Assembly (NCBI GenBank): GCA_963921425.1 | Contig: OY992834.1 | Coordinates: 7,609,271-7,673,270 of the forward strand | Source of the DNA: Dryas octopetala | Taxonomy: Eukaryota > Streptophyta > Magnoliopsida > Rosales > Rosaceae | Length of the DNA stretch: 64,000 nt | Reading direction: 5' to 3' | Part shown: positions 46,147 through 59,031 of the stretch, one piece after another | Position numbering within the stretch: the first letter of the stretch is position 1 | Layout: every line of letters begins with the position of its first letter | Position numbers and translations under genes: made by a program | The notes under the pieces: generated by a model | Databases searched by the model: none | What the model saw: the letters and a program-made list of their open reading frames with translations, nothing else | Told to the model about the DNA's origin: nothing

Positions 46147-47720
46147 TTAAGTTGAAGAATTCTGTTCAGAAGTGGTTGCAGAGACTTGTGAAGCACCACC
46201 AGCCCCTGTTGCCGTGACCCCAGTTGCTGCTGTTGCTGCTGTTGCACCTGTGCATACCATTTTTTTGCATGTAAATTCTCTGGAGCTTAATGTTTGACAA
46301 TATTACTTGTTAGTAATTTGGAAAAGGGTCACGTTTATCACCTGTGGTGGGAGTGGTTGTGGTAGTCATTGCCATTGAAGAAGGAAGTGAGAGAATGCCA
46401 GCTGCTGCAGAGCCATAGTGCTGAGGCAAATATGGATACTGTACCATTTGAGGATATTGGACTCCAAAACCTTGAGCCTGCTGGCTACTCTGCCCATATT
46501 GAGCATATAATGGGTAGAAATTGTGGAACATGCCAGCTGGCCCTGATGCCCCAGTGGTGGTGCTGTAGTAAGGTGAGAGTTGTTGACCACCATAAACACT
46601 ATAATAGTTCTGCAACAACATGCATGACAGAACACTCAGCTTGAGCAATTCAATGAAATTGTTTGTTTGTGCATTGGTAATATGAACACATGCAACATTT
46701 ACCCACAAAAAAAAATAAAAATAAAAATTTGTGCTGCGTAAATGATAAATAATTTACCATGGGATACATGGAGGAATCTTGGGAATATCCAGTGTACCTG
46801 TAAGTGGACACAAGAAAAAGAGAAAGGAAAAGGAAAGAAAAATAAGATCAAATAGACTATAAAGCATAATATAGAGAAAGAAAAAAAGATTTGCCTATGC
46901 TATATTCCTATGATTTGTTAAGCTTACCCATAAGCTGAATAAGGAAATGTGTATTGACCAGTGGGTTGATGGAAGTATGTTGATGAAGAAGAAGAACCAT
47001 GATAAGCAGGTGGAGCCACCAACCCAGGTGCTGGTCTAAACCTTCCAGTACCTGAATTAGGAAAAGTAAATGCATAAATACATAATATAATATATATATG
47101 TATTCTTTTCAATCCCTAAAATATTTGGATCCATATTTCAATTCTGTATCAAATGAACACAGAATCACAGATATTATGAGAATGGGCTTAAAATGTGATT
47201 CAAGGGATCATTAACATTTTCACAAAATAAATGGTGACAGAAAAAGAAAAGAAAAACATATAGTAGTATGAGAAAGACAGAGAGACCATGCTGAGGAGTT
47301 GGTGGACGGGTCTTGTGTGCACCAAGAGATGCAAGATTGCAGTTTGCCCTCCTTCCATCAATCACAGGAGATGGGTTTTGACAAGCTCTCATGGCAGCCT
47401 CTGGATCCTTAAATGTGACCTAAAGAAATCATATATTCCATGATCAGAAATCAAAGGAACAAAGAAAATAAGCATGTGAAGCAAAAGATGAAGGAAAAGG
47501 CAAATGGGCTTACGAATCCGTAGCCCTTGGATCTCCCAGTGTTTTTATCTGTAATAACAACAGCCTCCAAGATCTCTCCAAACTGTTCAAAATACCTTCT
47601 CATAGTTTCCCTTTGAGTCTCCCAAGCCAACCCTCCCACAAAGAGTTTGGTAAAAGTTGTGTCATTGTATTGGCTCGGATTGTTACTACCCACCATCTGA
47701 AATTGCCTTGGTTGAGACAT
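46147..47720 (-). CDS. Single-RRM RNA-binding protein (RBM24/38-like, ARP1 type)
   Basis: Six exons (47514-47720, 47287-47419, 46928-47051, 46758-46797, 46342-46609, 46147-46247) give 290 residues. One N-terminal RRM spans about 24-100, with RNP2 LFVGGLAW (26-33) and RNP1 KGYGFVTF (65-72), the latter split by the first intron. The block [11 protein letters not shown] closes the domain. The rest is Tyr/Gln/Gly/Ser/Pro-rich and probably disordered (for example [19 protein letters not shown]). It ends in an Ala/Thr-rich stretch. Plant relatives such as ARP1 bind mRNA in nucleus or cytoplasm and are linked to ABA responses; that is family knowledge. The donor of exon 2 is the weak G/GTCTCT. Confidence 0.88.
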
Positions 47721-48622
47721 ATGAAAAACTATTACTTTCTCAGCACAAATGTCCCAAATCCCAAATAAAAGAAAGAAAGAAAGAAACTTTGAACGAGAGA
47801 GAGAGAGAAAGAGAAATAAGATTAAAAAAGAAAAACCCAGAAACCAAATATGGGGAAAATTTTTGTAAACAAGTTGTAAAAGCCAGAAAGAAAGAGGCGG
47901 TTTTGTTTTTCAAAGATCACATCAATGAGAGCACACTCGTGCACACAATTGTGATTCTGTTTGTTCCTCTTGTGCTTCTTCTTCAACTCCTCCCTTACTT
48001 TCTATCTATAACTTGTTTTTCTAATTAGTCTACAAACAATAACCGCCTCTTTTTCACAACCCTCAGGACAACTCCTCAGATTCCTCAACAACGATACCCG
48101 TAACGAGAAAATCATTACTGTTGAGGGTGGAAAGGGAAACTAGAGGAAAAAAAAAACAGAGAAAAAAAAAGGGGAAAAAGAATACCACCCTGTGAATTAT
48201 AATTTATAAATAAAGAGAAGAAACAGAGAGAAAATGAAATGGAAAAGAAAATTGAGAGAAAAAGGAGAAGACAAAAAAGCTGCTAGTGGGCACCCACGAC
48301 AATAGTAGGCAAGAGGGTGTCCAATGAAATATCGAAGACCAGAGACCAAAGGACCAACCTTTCTTGCTGTATCAGCACTTTCTCTCGGTTATATACAATT
48401 ATACATGAGAATACAAATATTATAAACAATAATAATATTAATAATAATAATGTATACATTTGTGGGGTGGGTCTGCATGAATATTTGCTTCGCTGTATTC
48501 AACCTTCCATTTTCCTATTCTCTCTCTTTTTCCTCCACCCCTCTTAATATTGCTTGCTCTGTTTATGGCATTTGGTGGGTCTCTGAGATATGATACCTTG
48601 AGAGACTCTCTCTCTGTTCAAA

Positions 48623-48624
<2 letters not shown>
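47721..48624. other. RRM gene 5' flank
   Basis: Purine-rich, A-rich sequence upstream of the minus-strand RRM gene, probably including its leader (GAGAGA tract near 47797). No gene on either strand. Confidence 0.45.

Positions 48625-48715
<91 letters not shown>
48625..48715. repeat. (CT)n microsatellite
   Basis: About 45 uninterrupted CT units. Likely length-polymorphic. The open frame through it is only a Ser-Leu artefact of the repeat. Confidence 0.95.
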
Positions 48716-48717
<2 letters not shown>

Positions 48718-49722
48718 CAAAGCTGCAGCTATTCTCTTAACCGAAAAAGTACAGGAAATGGGGTGGTTTTTGGTGGACCAAAACTTTCTGCCACAACCTT
48801 CTAAATTCTCTTTAATGAATAATAAATTTGGACACTAATTAATTATGTGGGCACCTCTGGCTTTGTTAAGTAAAACCAGCTCTTCCTTCCTAATTTCAGG
48901 CTCCTGATCGAAAACCCCAATATGCCCACCACCATTGAATTTGTGCTGTGCATCACTGCATGGTGCCCTATACCACATATACAGGAGGGGTGTTTTAGGA
49001 GAGACTCTCTGCTGACCATTTTCCAATTAAATTTTACAGTCCCATATTCACCTAAACATCCTCCACTGTCTTGCTCCAATGGTTTCCCATTTTGATTATA
49101 TGGGTCCCTTTTTATTTATGGTTTTGGTGTACAAATTTCCCTCATTTGAATCATGAGAATAAAACAAGCAGTTGTGCAGTGATATCAGAGGTTGATCACA
49201 ACATAATGACAAATTAATAGACCTCATGTTAGTAGTTGAAAGTTCAAAGCTGGCCATGGTTGTATCATTATAAAGAGTTGTGCAATTAATTCTTAACATT
49301 GTCTTCAATTTCTTACTAGCTTTGTCAGAAATGATATCGTTTATAATCTGCTTTAAGAATAGCCATATAATTATATATATAGGTGGTGATCACATTCCTA
49401 CAATACTTACACAAGTCTTGTTCTTTGTTGTCTATATGTATAAATTAAGTTATTTTCTTGAAGATGTTTGTTTTGGCTCCAACATAAGTTCAAGTTGACA
49501 ATATCTCTAAAGGGCAGCCTGGTCTTTTCGCAGAGGATCAAGTAGGGCAGTTAGAAGATAGGGGCACCCATCTCATTATTAATTTTAAACTTGGTATTAA
49601 ATATTACCATAAAAAATGGTACTAATATAACTAAAAATTATGATTATTTATAATTATAATGAGTAAAAAAAGAAAGAACCGGTGGTAAGCGTGGTAAGCG
49701 GCGTATATAATGGTCAAATGGG

Positions 49723-49767
<45 letters not shown>

Positions 49768-51372
49768 TTAGATCCACCAGATATAATTAAAACTCTGAAA
49801 CGGAATCATGACTGTCTCTACCACACAACGGCTTTGGACTCTCGAAGAGAACGGTCAAACCTTTGTTTTTTTTAATTATTTTTTTAGAATAAATTATTTA
49901 TTATTTCATTTTTTTGTTCATTCACATTCTTCGGTTTCATTGTCGGCTCTCTTGGCGGCTAGTGCACTAAGCTAGCTGGCAGCCTGAGCTTGAGACTTTG
50001 GTGAGCATTGGATTGGTTAACATTCATGACCATGCATGTATGCACATAAACATGCATGTGCATGATACACATGCAGATGCACATACACAAACACCTACTT
50101 GGTGTTGATGTACCAAATTAAAAAGCCTAAGATGATAAGGTCTTGATCTTCCATATCCTAAAATGAAAAGGAGTTGAAAATGACATCCATTCAATCCCAT
50201 TCTGATTTATTAGGGAAAGTTTGGATAAGGCCAATCTGATTAGTACGTTCTTCTTGTCTACTTATCATCCAACCAAGTTACAGCTTGTGCATGTGAATAG
50301 TGATCTCATTTCCCTTACCATTCAAATTTAATATTGTATTATATAAGCATTAAGCAAACAAAGAAGAGAAGCTAATTAACAAATGCTCATGCGTTTTTTC
50401 TTTATGAATGGTATTCTCAAATGTTCAAGCTAGGATCAGGAAACCACAAAGTCCCTATTGAACTTGGTTGCTTCCTGACTTGGGCTAGTGGTACTAAGCC
50501 CGAATGAGGCCTTAGGCCCTTATTGGGCTTCAGTGTTATTAATAGGGGGGTCTCTTACTGAGGCATTGAGGCCTGTGGCTTGGCCCAATTGAAGTACTGA
50601 ACTAGTTTGGTCTTTAAACTGCTTACTTGACACATGTCAGGAAGGAATCAATTTTGGTCCCACTCTAATGGTTCAATTGGAAGACTTTGTTGAAGAACAT
50701 AAATAGAAGCATATGGTTTGTTGATGTATTGATTAAATCCCTTTAGATTAGTTAAAACATATTTATATAAAGATGTTGATCCAAGTGACTTGATTAATTA
50801 CTTCTCTGTGAGCTTGGGTTTCACTGTTTGAGTATGGATGTGAAGTATATATACCATTTTGCCTATATTGCAAACATTAGGTATTGTTGTTGCCCCAAAA
50901 AAAAAAAAAAAAGAACAACCATTAGGTATTGGTGCTTTCATTACCATATGCATGCATGTGGATGCATGACATGATTGTTGCATATACTTGTAATACCATG
51001 GTATTGGTGCTTGGCCAAACAAAAACAAAACGAAGAAGAAGAAGAAGAATGGTCCAAACACTGCATAGAAAATGGTGAAATTCCAAACAAAAAGGTCAAT
51101 TCCAAGGACATCAAATTTTGTATTAGAATAGAATTTAGTGCTCCACATTCCCAAAACAGTTACTATTGTTTATGTGCCATTTTTCTGGCCCTAATTCCAT
51201 TCCCTATATATAAATGCGCCTTTTAGGCTGTGCATGCATGCCTTTTAGAGGTGCAATTTGGATCATGATTTAGTTAATTAAATTACAAGTACCCGACCGA
51301 CCACCGATGCTGAAGAAGAAGTGCCTTTAATTTATCTACATGCAATGTCATCCTCATTTGTATTTAATTCAA
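48716..51372. other. Gene-poor intergenic region
   Basis: Contains a (GA)n microsatellite at 49727-49764, poly-A at about 50897-50912 and AT-rich sequence. No reading frame with coding character was found. Confidence 0.5.
49727..49764. repeat. (GA)n microsatellite
   Basis: About 19 uninterrupted GA units. Confidence 0.9.
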
Positions 51373-51920
51373 GAGGAAATTACAGATTTAGTCCAGTTAT
51401 TTTATACCTAGTTCAATTTTGGTCCACAATCTTTTTTAAGTTCTGTTTTGGTCCACTAATTGTTTCACTTGTTCAATAAAGGTCCAGATTTGTTTTCTCA
51501 AATTTGGCCTGCTTTTTACCCTATCAAATCTCACCCAAATTCAGCAAATATATACTTGTTTTAAAGCTATGCATTTCTTCTTTACAACCATATAAAGATC
51601 ATTCAAATTGGAGTTCTAAAACTCAAGATAATTGACCCTAAAGTAGGGTACCCAAAACTGCCAATTTTTCAAATTTCACCAAATCTCAATTCTCTTAGAT
51701 TATAATACTCAAAATTTGTTTTTATGACTAAGAAATGATGAAATATAACTTATACTTCAATTATAATTGAAGAAAACACAACCCAAAAGATTTAAAGTCA
51801 CAAATCTGGACCTTTATTGAACAAATGAAACAATTAGTGGACCAAAACAGAACTTAAAAAAGATCGTGGACCAAAATTGAATTAGGTATAAAATAAGTGG
51901 ACCAAATCTGTAATTTCCTC
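51373..51920. mobile_element. MULE-type MITE, 548 bp, perfect 9-bp TSD
   Basis: Terminal inverted repeats of about 115 bp run from GAGGAAATTACAGATTT inward and from AAATCTGTAATTTCCTC back. TTAATTCAA is duplicated at 51364-51372 and 51921-51929. It is the intact relative of the element at 26736-27779. The centre holds the segment with TTTACAACCATATAAAGATC and CCCTAAAGTAGGGTACCC. No coding capacity. Confidence 0.93.
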
Positions 51921-51929
51921 TTAATTCAA

Positions 51930-52812
51930 AGAATCTACCTTTTTTAATTTGTATTGTGTTTTGCTTAATGTCCATGAAGATTTTGAGCTTCCATATATGG
52001 CTCGTACCCTAGTTAAAAAAAACCCGTAGTTTCTTATATATATATATATTGTAATGCTACACTTACCATATTTTTATACCATAATTTTATACCATCTTAC
52101 ATGACATTCATACATTTGACACAAAAAATTAAAAAAAAAAATTTAAAAAAAAAAAATAATAAATACCCTTCCAGTAAAGTAATGACACATCAAGTGGGAT
52201 ATAAATGTGGGCAAAAAAATGTGCGACAATTAACATTATTAATATATATATATTTTATTTTACAAGATATCATATTTTAATTATTAGATTACCATATTTA
52301 CAATTTGGCAATACCATTATCAACTTATATTGTATTACCATTTGACAAAATGTTTTTTTTTCATATATATGTGATTGAAGTAAGTGAACTTAATTAGTAA
52401 TTTAGTTAAGGGAGAATGCTTGCATTAAGTTTTTGGTCTTTCAATTTGTCATAATTCATGAACCATGGAATCATATACAGTAATACAAAGCCTTTTAAAA
52501 GGAATCGCATGTTACCATACATAAGCAGAAAGGAGGAAATTAATGAGTTGCCATAGTTGTGTTATCTAGATTTTCATGCAACTCCCACATGGTCCTCAGT
52601 TCTCACTGTTCTTAGTCTTCAAAAAGTAAATTAAAGAATTAAATAAATGAATTATCAAACAAAGGGGTGCATGAAAATTCGTGCCAGCTAGCTGAGAAGG
52701 AAGAAGATGATAGAGCTAGCTAGGCTGGGTAAAAGACAAGCAAGCCGAGCTAGCCGAGGAGAGAGATTGAGAAATTAAATCCATGCATATATGAAATTAA
52801 TCAATTTAAAAA

Positions 52813-52899
<87 letters not shown>

Positions 52900-55446
52900 C
52901 CATGAGAAAATGTGGAGTGTGTCGTACTATCCACATGAAGGCTGCAACTGGGAAGCAGCTAGCAGCGTCAGAAACAAAGCACATGCCCCATGCCAGTGAC
53001 TTAGTGATCGACTGACTCAATGTGTGAGTGCTTGCCTTTGCTTTCCATTTTTCTTTTTTGGTTAATACTTTCCAATATTGTCCCCAAACCCCAACCCCAT
53101 TTTTGGCCTCTTCAGCTTTACCCAGTTTAGGTAATTTCATTGGCTACCTACCTGCTGCTGTATGAGGTATCAAATACCTCATCTCATCCTCTCAGCACCA
53201 TCCCTTGCTAGCCGTTGGATTAATAATCTGCTCACACACTCACTCATCTTGGGCTATCCAAGGGTTAAGAGACAATATGTATATTGACCCAGTCTAATAC
53301 TGTGGGTGTATATATTCTCTGTACTCGGACCTGTATTGTATATATGCGACCAGAGAGTACTGTGCAGATCATGTTTTCTATTTTGACTTAATTTCATTGC
53401 CCATTCGACGAGAGATTCTATATATCATATGGACAATGCATTATATATACATCACATACATCTACCATTTTAAGTGTGGGAAACTACATTTTACTAGAAA
53501 GTAATATATCCTTAATTTTAAGGGTGAAATTAATAAGTGTCTAGCATGTGATATAGTGTCCACACCAAAGACAAACCTCGTTCCAATTGAATTTTATCGA
53601 GGATGCTCATTGTACAAAAAAGGTATGTTGTAGGAACACATCTAAAAGCGTGTTAAATCTATATTTTAGAAATTGAAGTGTAAACACTAATTGTCAAAAA
53701 TCGTTTCCGATGCTTGTGTTTTAGAATTTTCTGATTTTATTACAATCACAATCCCTCAGGATTTGTGCACTTTGCAATACTTTCACGGGGGTTGTGGCAC
53801 AGCAATACTTGAATTGTGACAGTTTTGAGACTATGTATCTTTGTGTCTCCGCAGGGGTAGCATATATGCAGGTTGACCCTTTCCTTGACACATTAATTGG
53901 CTATCCGTGGAGTATCGATCAATAATCGACCTTAAGAACTTGGCAGTGCATCAGCTTCTCAAAACGTGGCAACTACTCAGAATTCTGAGGTTCTGGCATG
54001 CACGGATGGACCTCCTAATGTCAAAGAGAAAGAAAAGTCCCCACTCCCCACAACCATGTACGTACCAACTCACTTCCCCCACCTTCCAAGGTTGGAGAAA
54101 GTGACTAGCTAGCTTAAATTGATTACTTTGATATTAAAAAAAAAAAAAAAAAAGCCTAATTGATTACAATTTTATAAGTAAGTTGTACATCACTTCTTAT
54201 TGTTGAAAGTAATATATATATTCTACACTGGAAATGTAAATTATTATCAAACAAAATATAAGGTTTTAGATCTCTCTATTCATTAACAATTAATTTTTCT
54301 TTTTGAAGCGCATTATCAATTAAATTTATATTGAATGTTTCGGTTTGTTTCTAGTATCAAAACATACAATTTATCACTCTTTGGAGGGTGTTGAGAGTAA
54401 CTTAATTACATCTTCAAGTCATTAGTTGTAAATAAAAGAAGAAATTTTTTACTGAGAGTGATATAATTGGGGAGAACATGTACCAATGTACCATGTGGTT
54501 TGGGTACGTATGCACATATATAAAGTGGTCGGACTCACCAACCTGTTTCTGCACTCATCCCACCTCACATGAAGAGGGAGAAAAGGAAATGAAAATAAGG
54601 GGCATATAGGCCCCCTACTTCATGCATTTGATCATCGACGGAAAACACTTGCCCATATACATTTCTATCACATTTGTACATGCATGTGGGGGTGTTTATT
54701 TTGGGGGCCCATTGGACCATACGGCCAATAGGGTTTGGGAAAGGTTCTAGGGATTTGATATGAAGGGCCTTCATGCCCAAATAAGAGAAAATGAGAGAAG
54801 GATCGATGGACCCGATTTTTAATGGGCCTTATAATTAAATAATAATGTTATCCATCCACACCCAATGACCCAAAAGGAATGAAATTCAGAAAAAAGAATA
54901 CTGGGTTTTATTAGTTTGTTTGGGGTCAAGTCTTTTCATTCAAAGCTTCAGAAGAGACGATGGGGTTAGAAAAGGAAAACAAAGAAACAAAAAGAAAAGC
55001 ACTGGATTTCTGAGAAAACTTTGGTTGATATATGCCAGCAACCAGGTACTCTAGCTAGCTAGGCTCAACAAGTAGTAGTAGTCGTAGTAGTTGTAGTAGC
55101 AAGTCTTACTAGCTAGTACAATTCTACAGGTAGGGAAGTCCTATCCCCCTCTGTGTCTAAAAACATAATAATATATAATTCCCTATACCAAACGTTCCCA
55201 ACCTTATTACCCAGCTTACATATATTAAGTAATTAAAACTGAAAGAAATTTAAGAAAATTAGGGAAGTGTATGCTTAGACAACAAGATATGATCAAATAG
55301 CTCATCAATTTCTACTCATCACAATACATACATATATGATTTATATTCTTGTTTTGTTCGATCAAACTGTACTTGAAATGAAAGCAATGAATAATAACAT
55401 TAATCCAACTATTTTATTACATATTTACTAGCTAATAGCAATTTAA
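51930..55446. other. Gene-poor intergenic region
   Basis: AT-rich DNA with a long (GA)n tract at 52815-52896. A possible MITE remnant lies around 52043-52245 (ATGCTACACTTACCATA-like start), but its ends are unclear. Short frames such as 53907-54104 lack support. Confidence 0.45.
52815..52896. repeat. (GA)n microsatellite
   Basis: About 41 uninterrupted GA units. The open frames through it encode only Arg-Glu or Ser-Leu repeats and are not genes. Confidence 0.95.
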
Positions 55447-55812
55447 TTACAAACTATGATCATGTTCTTGTTGATCTTCAGAAATGGTGCTTAACATCCA
55501 ACCCTTTGCATAGTTTGACACCTGCAGCTGATCATGATTCTCAGCAGCAACAACACGAGCAGTAAGCCTACCTTCCAAGCACTCTTGCACGATGGCGCGG
55601 CCTAGCTGCTCCGATGAATCGCAGCCTTTGCCTTTGGTCATGTCCACCTGCGCCATCAACTCCTTGAGTTGCCTCCTACTCATACGCACCTTGATTCTCA
55701 AACCGTCTGATGATGATGATGATGTACTTGTATGGCCTAATAATTGATCATGATCATGATGATCTTGTTCAATTGGGTACACCCCCTTGTCTCTCCCAAC
55801 CCAATTTCCCAT
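55447..55812 (-). CDS. Short PADRE (DUF4228) domain protein
   Basis: Intronless, 121 residues, starting MGNWVGRDKG, so it has the Gly2 that could be N-myristoylated. The recognisable part is the C-terminal PADRE motif at about 39-65 (LRIKVRMSRRQLKELMAQVD), followed by AIVQECLEGRLTARV. The N-terminal half of a typical PADRE protein is missing and replaced by a His/Asp/Ser-rich linker. PADRE proteins are plant-specific, of unknown biochemistry, and often induced by pathogens or abiotic stress. A second, longer family member lies at 61377, in opposite orientation. Confidence 0.75.
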   Translation of the reverse strand: MGNWVGRDKGVYPIEQDHHDHDQLLGHTSTSSSSSDGLRIKVRMSRRQLKELMAQVDMTKGKGCDSSEQLGRAIVQECLEGRLTARVVAAENHDQLQVSNYAKGWMLSTISEDQQEHDHSL

Positions 55813-57012
55813 TTTTCTTAAAAAGCTCTGATCCCAATTCTATGAATCCTATTGTTTGTGAAAATGACTGAATTGAATGGCTACTCTGGATATTATGTGG
55901 CTATGTTTTGAGAGTTGGTTGAAACTTGAAAATCAACATCTCGATCTGCATTAAATACATATGCCAATGTCACTACAAAACAAAAGATGCATATATGGTT
56001 AATATATGCTTTTTATCACGCAGGTTGACGTCGTACGTATGTGTAGAAACACCACTTTACTAATTAAGTTGACAAATTCTTCGTCAATAAACTGATAATC
56101 AGCCCGACTTGAAATTGAAGTTGGAAATTTGAGTTGGTCTTTTTATAATGGCATTCTAGTTAACATCGTAGGTTGAATTATTCATTGACTATGCGGTTAA
56201 TCATTGTAACATGTCTCATGCAAGCGTTTATTTATTTATTTTGGTCCCACCTCCTATTTATTTATATATAGATCGATGACGGTATAACGTACTGATGGGG
56301 TTTCAAAAAAAGAAAGATCAAAGTCATGATTCTGTGGATAAAATATGCAACTGGGTTGTTTAGGATGTGATCAATGGCTTATATATTCATCTCAAGATTC
56401 ATGGACTGACTGACTCACGTGTCGATTTTAAATTTTAAAGTTGACATTACATATCATAAAATATGTTGAACATGTGAACATTAATGGAGCTTTTATATTT
56501 GGAAGTATATTAGCGATGTTCTAGATTACACAAATATTCATAAAATAATTTATCAATAAATTCGGTTAAAACTTAAAAGTAAACAGAAATGACAAGTTCG
56601 TAAATTTGATACATACATGCATGTATAATGCAATATTTAACAGTCCAAAGATACTTACATTAGTTACATATATATATATATATATATATTGGTTATAGTT
56701 AAATCAATTTTATATAAACTGTCACATATTCTTATTAACAAACTATTGCTGCTAATCAATTAATTAAATAGTAGCTCATAATTGATCAGTAGTGTCGATT
56801 CACGTTCTCGATTGTGATGAGTTTAATTAAGTAGATGAACTAGCTATAACCATGGTAGACAACAAGATGAATGAGGGTCACATTCTTAAACTTAATTTAA
56901 GATATAGACCAAGACCATACGTACTAAGCAAATTGGCATTTTTGTAGCCTATGCTAAAGACCAACATGTTTATGTTATGAATTAAGTCTATGGTAGGTAC
57001 AAGAATACATAT
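55813..57012. other. Intergenic, PADRE gene promoter side
   Basis: AT-rich, with a (TA)n run at about 56670-56689. No gene seen. Confidence 0.45.
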
Positions 57013-57021
57013 ATATGATAA

Positions 57022-57645
57022 GGGAAAAATTTACAAATAGGACACATACTTTGATGGTTGTTTCATTTCAGGACATTAATTTTGCTTTGTGTTAATGAAG
57101 GACACATACTTTCATTTTGTGTTAATTAAGGACCATGTTTTTTTTTTCAGTTTTTATCTCAACTTTGGTCCAACGTTTGACCCATCAAAACTCTACCAAA
57201 CTCAGAAAAATTATACTGAGTTTAAAGATATGCATCTTCTCTTTACAACCATATAAAGATTACCCATATCGGATCTCTACAACTCCAGATAATCGGCCCT
57301 AAAGTAGGGTACCCGAAATTGTTTGATTTTCCAAATTTTTTTTCAGAGGTCCAATTGGACAGTTTCGGGTACCCTACTTTTGGACCAATTATCTGGAGTT
57401 GTAGATGTCCGATTTAAGTGATCTTTATATGGTTGTAAAGATGAGATGCATAGCTTTAAACCAAGTGTAAGTTTGCTAAATTTGGTAGAGTTTTGATGGG
57501 TGCAATGTCGAGCCAAAGTTGAGATAAAACGGGGTCCTTAAATGACACAAAATAAAAGTATGTGTCCTTCATTAACACGAATCAAAATTAATGTCCTTAA
57601 ATGAAACAGTCATCAAAATATGTGTCCTGTTTGTAAATTTTTCCC
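57022..57645. mobile_element. MULE-type fold-back element, 624 bp, perfect 9-bp TSD
   Basis: Almost the whole element is one inverted repeat. It begins GGGAAAAATTTACAAATAGG and ends CTGTTTGTAAATTTTTCCC. ATATGATAA is duplicated at 57013-57021 and 57646-57654. Both arms contain TTTACAACCATATAAAGAT, and CCTAAAGTAGGGTACCCGAA faces its complement around the centre (about 57335). The inner core is shared with the two other MULE-type elements, while the outer ends differ. Non-coding. Confidence 0.92.
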
Positions 57646-57654
57646 ATATGATAA

Positions 57655-59031
57655 TATGCGTTCACAACTTAGACTCTCTAATAGCCACACCAACACGTAC
57701 TATTTTGTTTTTTATTTTTTAGTAGTGAGTAGTGACTATAGAACAACTCTATTATTTTTTGGATCTAATTAAGAGCCAAAATGAAAAGGCTGACGTCTAA
57801 CATAAGAGAGCATTAATTATAAAAAAAAAAAAAAAAATGTTTGAATGTCTACTGGTCATATAATCAAAATTATGAAAATTGAAGTATTCAATTCAAAATC
57901 AATTATCAATAAGTGAAGAAGCTCAACACCTTATAAACCATTATATACTGGATCGATCTCCAACTTAAAATGCAAGGAATGCAGTTGGAACAATTGTATC
58001 ATAATTATAGCTTGGGTAAATGATTAGAGTCACCCCATGCAATCAAACTTGAAAATATCTGAAGCATTTTGCCACCGAAACCATAAAGCTTAAGCTAGCT
58101 TAATTATATCGATCATTACAATTATGCCGTTATCTGCATAAAAACTGATTAGATTGTTGAATGATTAATTAATGCTTTCAAAATTAAAATAGACTTTCAA
58201 AGTTCAAACCGTGCACTTACCAAGCAATTAAGCTACCTGGGCATGATATATATAAACGTACTTGATTTGCTATTATGCAAGCTAGCAGCAAACCATTTGA
58301 ATTTAGTAATCTACAAGTCCAATCTATGAATAATTATGATTATATATATATGTGTGTAACAGTGATTTTATAGAGAGATCAAAGCTACTACTAGAAAGTA
58401 AAGGAAATGTTGAGTCTTAATTAGATCCTTCCAATTGGACCATCCATGCATGCTTAGCCCAGTAAAGTTGAGCTTAGCTAGGTGCAATCACAGCCTAGCT
58501 AGCTAGCTAAATTAAACAGGGATAAATGCATAATGAGCTAGTGTTTTCTTATTGTACTTATTGTCACTAAAAAGCACATCCTTGTGAAGGAAATTATGAT
58601 GTCCTTGAAATTAATTGACACCCTGTTAACAATCATACCGTTTTTAGTTTTTGTCATTTACTGAAATTGCATTAATCCAAAATTTTTGAAGAACAGAAGT
58701 CCCACCTCTTGTTTTTGGCCAAATCCCACTTTTGTTTTGGCTGCTTTGAATATATACCAAATCACCTACAAGGTATATTTTTCTACCTTAAAGATAGAAT
58801 TCAATCATGGCCGGGGAAACTAACTTCAAATTGTAATTGAGTGTCACCGAAAGCTGTATGTGCATGGTGGTGGGGAAATTAATTCTTCCATAGAGTCGAT
58901 AGTCAAAATTCAGATCAATGATTCACTACTCACGTGAATTCGAATCAAAAGTAAACGAGGACATGCTAGCCTAGTCATTGTAAGCTAGGCAATCAAATAC
59001 ATTCTAATGGTCAAGTTAGGAGTCAAATGAC
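57655..59031. other. Intergenic, no gene seen
   Basis: AT-rich sequence with homopolymer A at about 57821-57837. No coding or RNA gene was recognised. Confidence 0.5.

Noticed and set aside
48550..48804. 84-codon frame on the plus strand
   Set aside because: Mostly Ser-Leu from reading through the (CT)n microsatellite.
52775..53140. 121-codon frame on the minus strand
   Set aside because: Half of it is the (GA)n tract read as Ser-Leu; the remainder has no recognisable domain.
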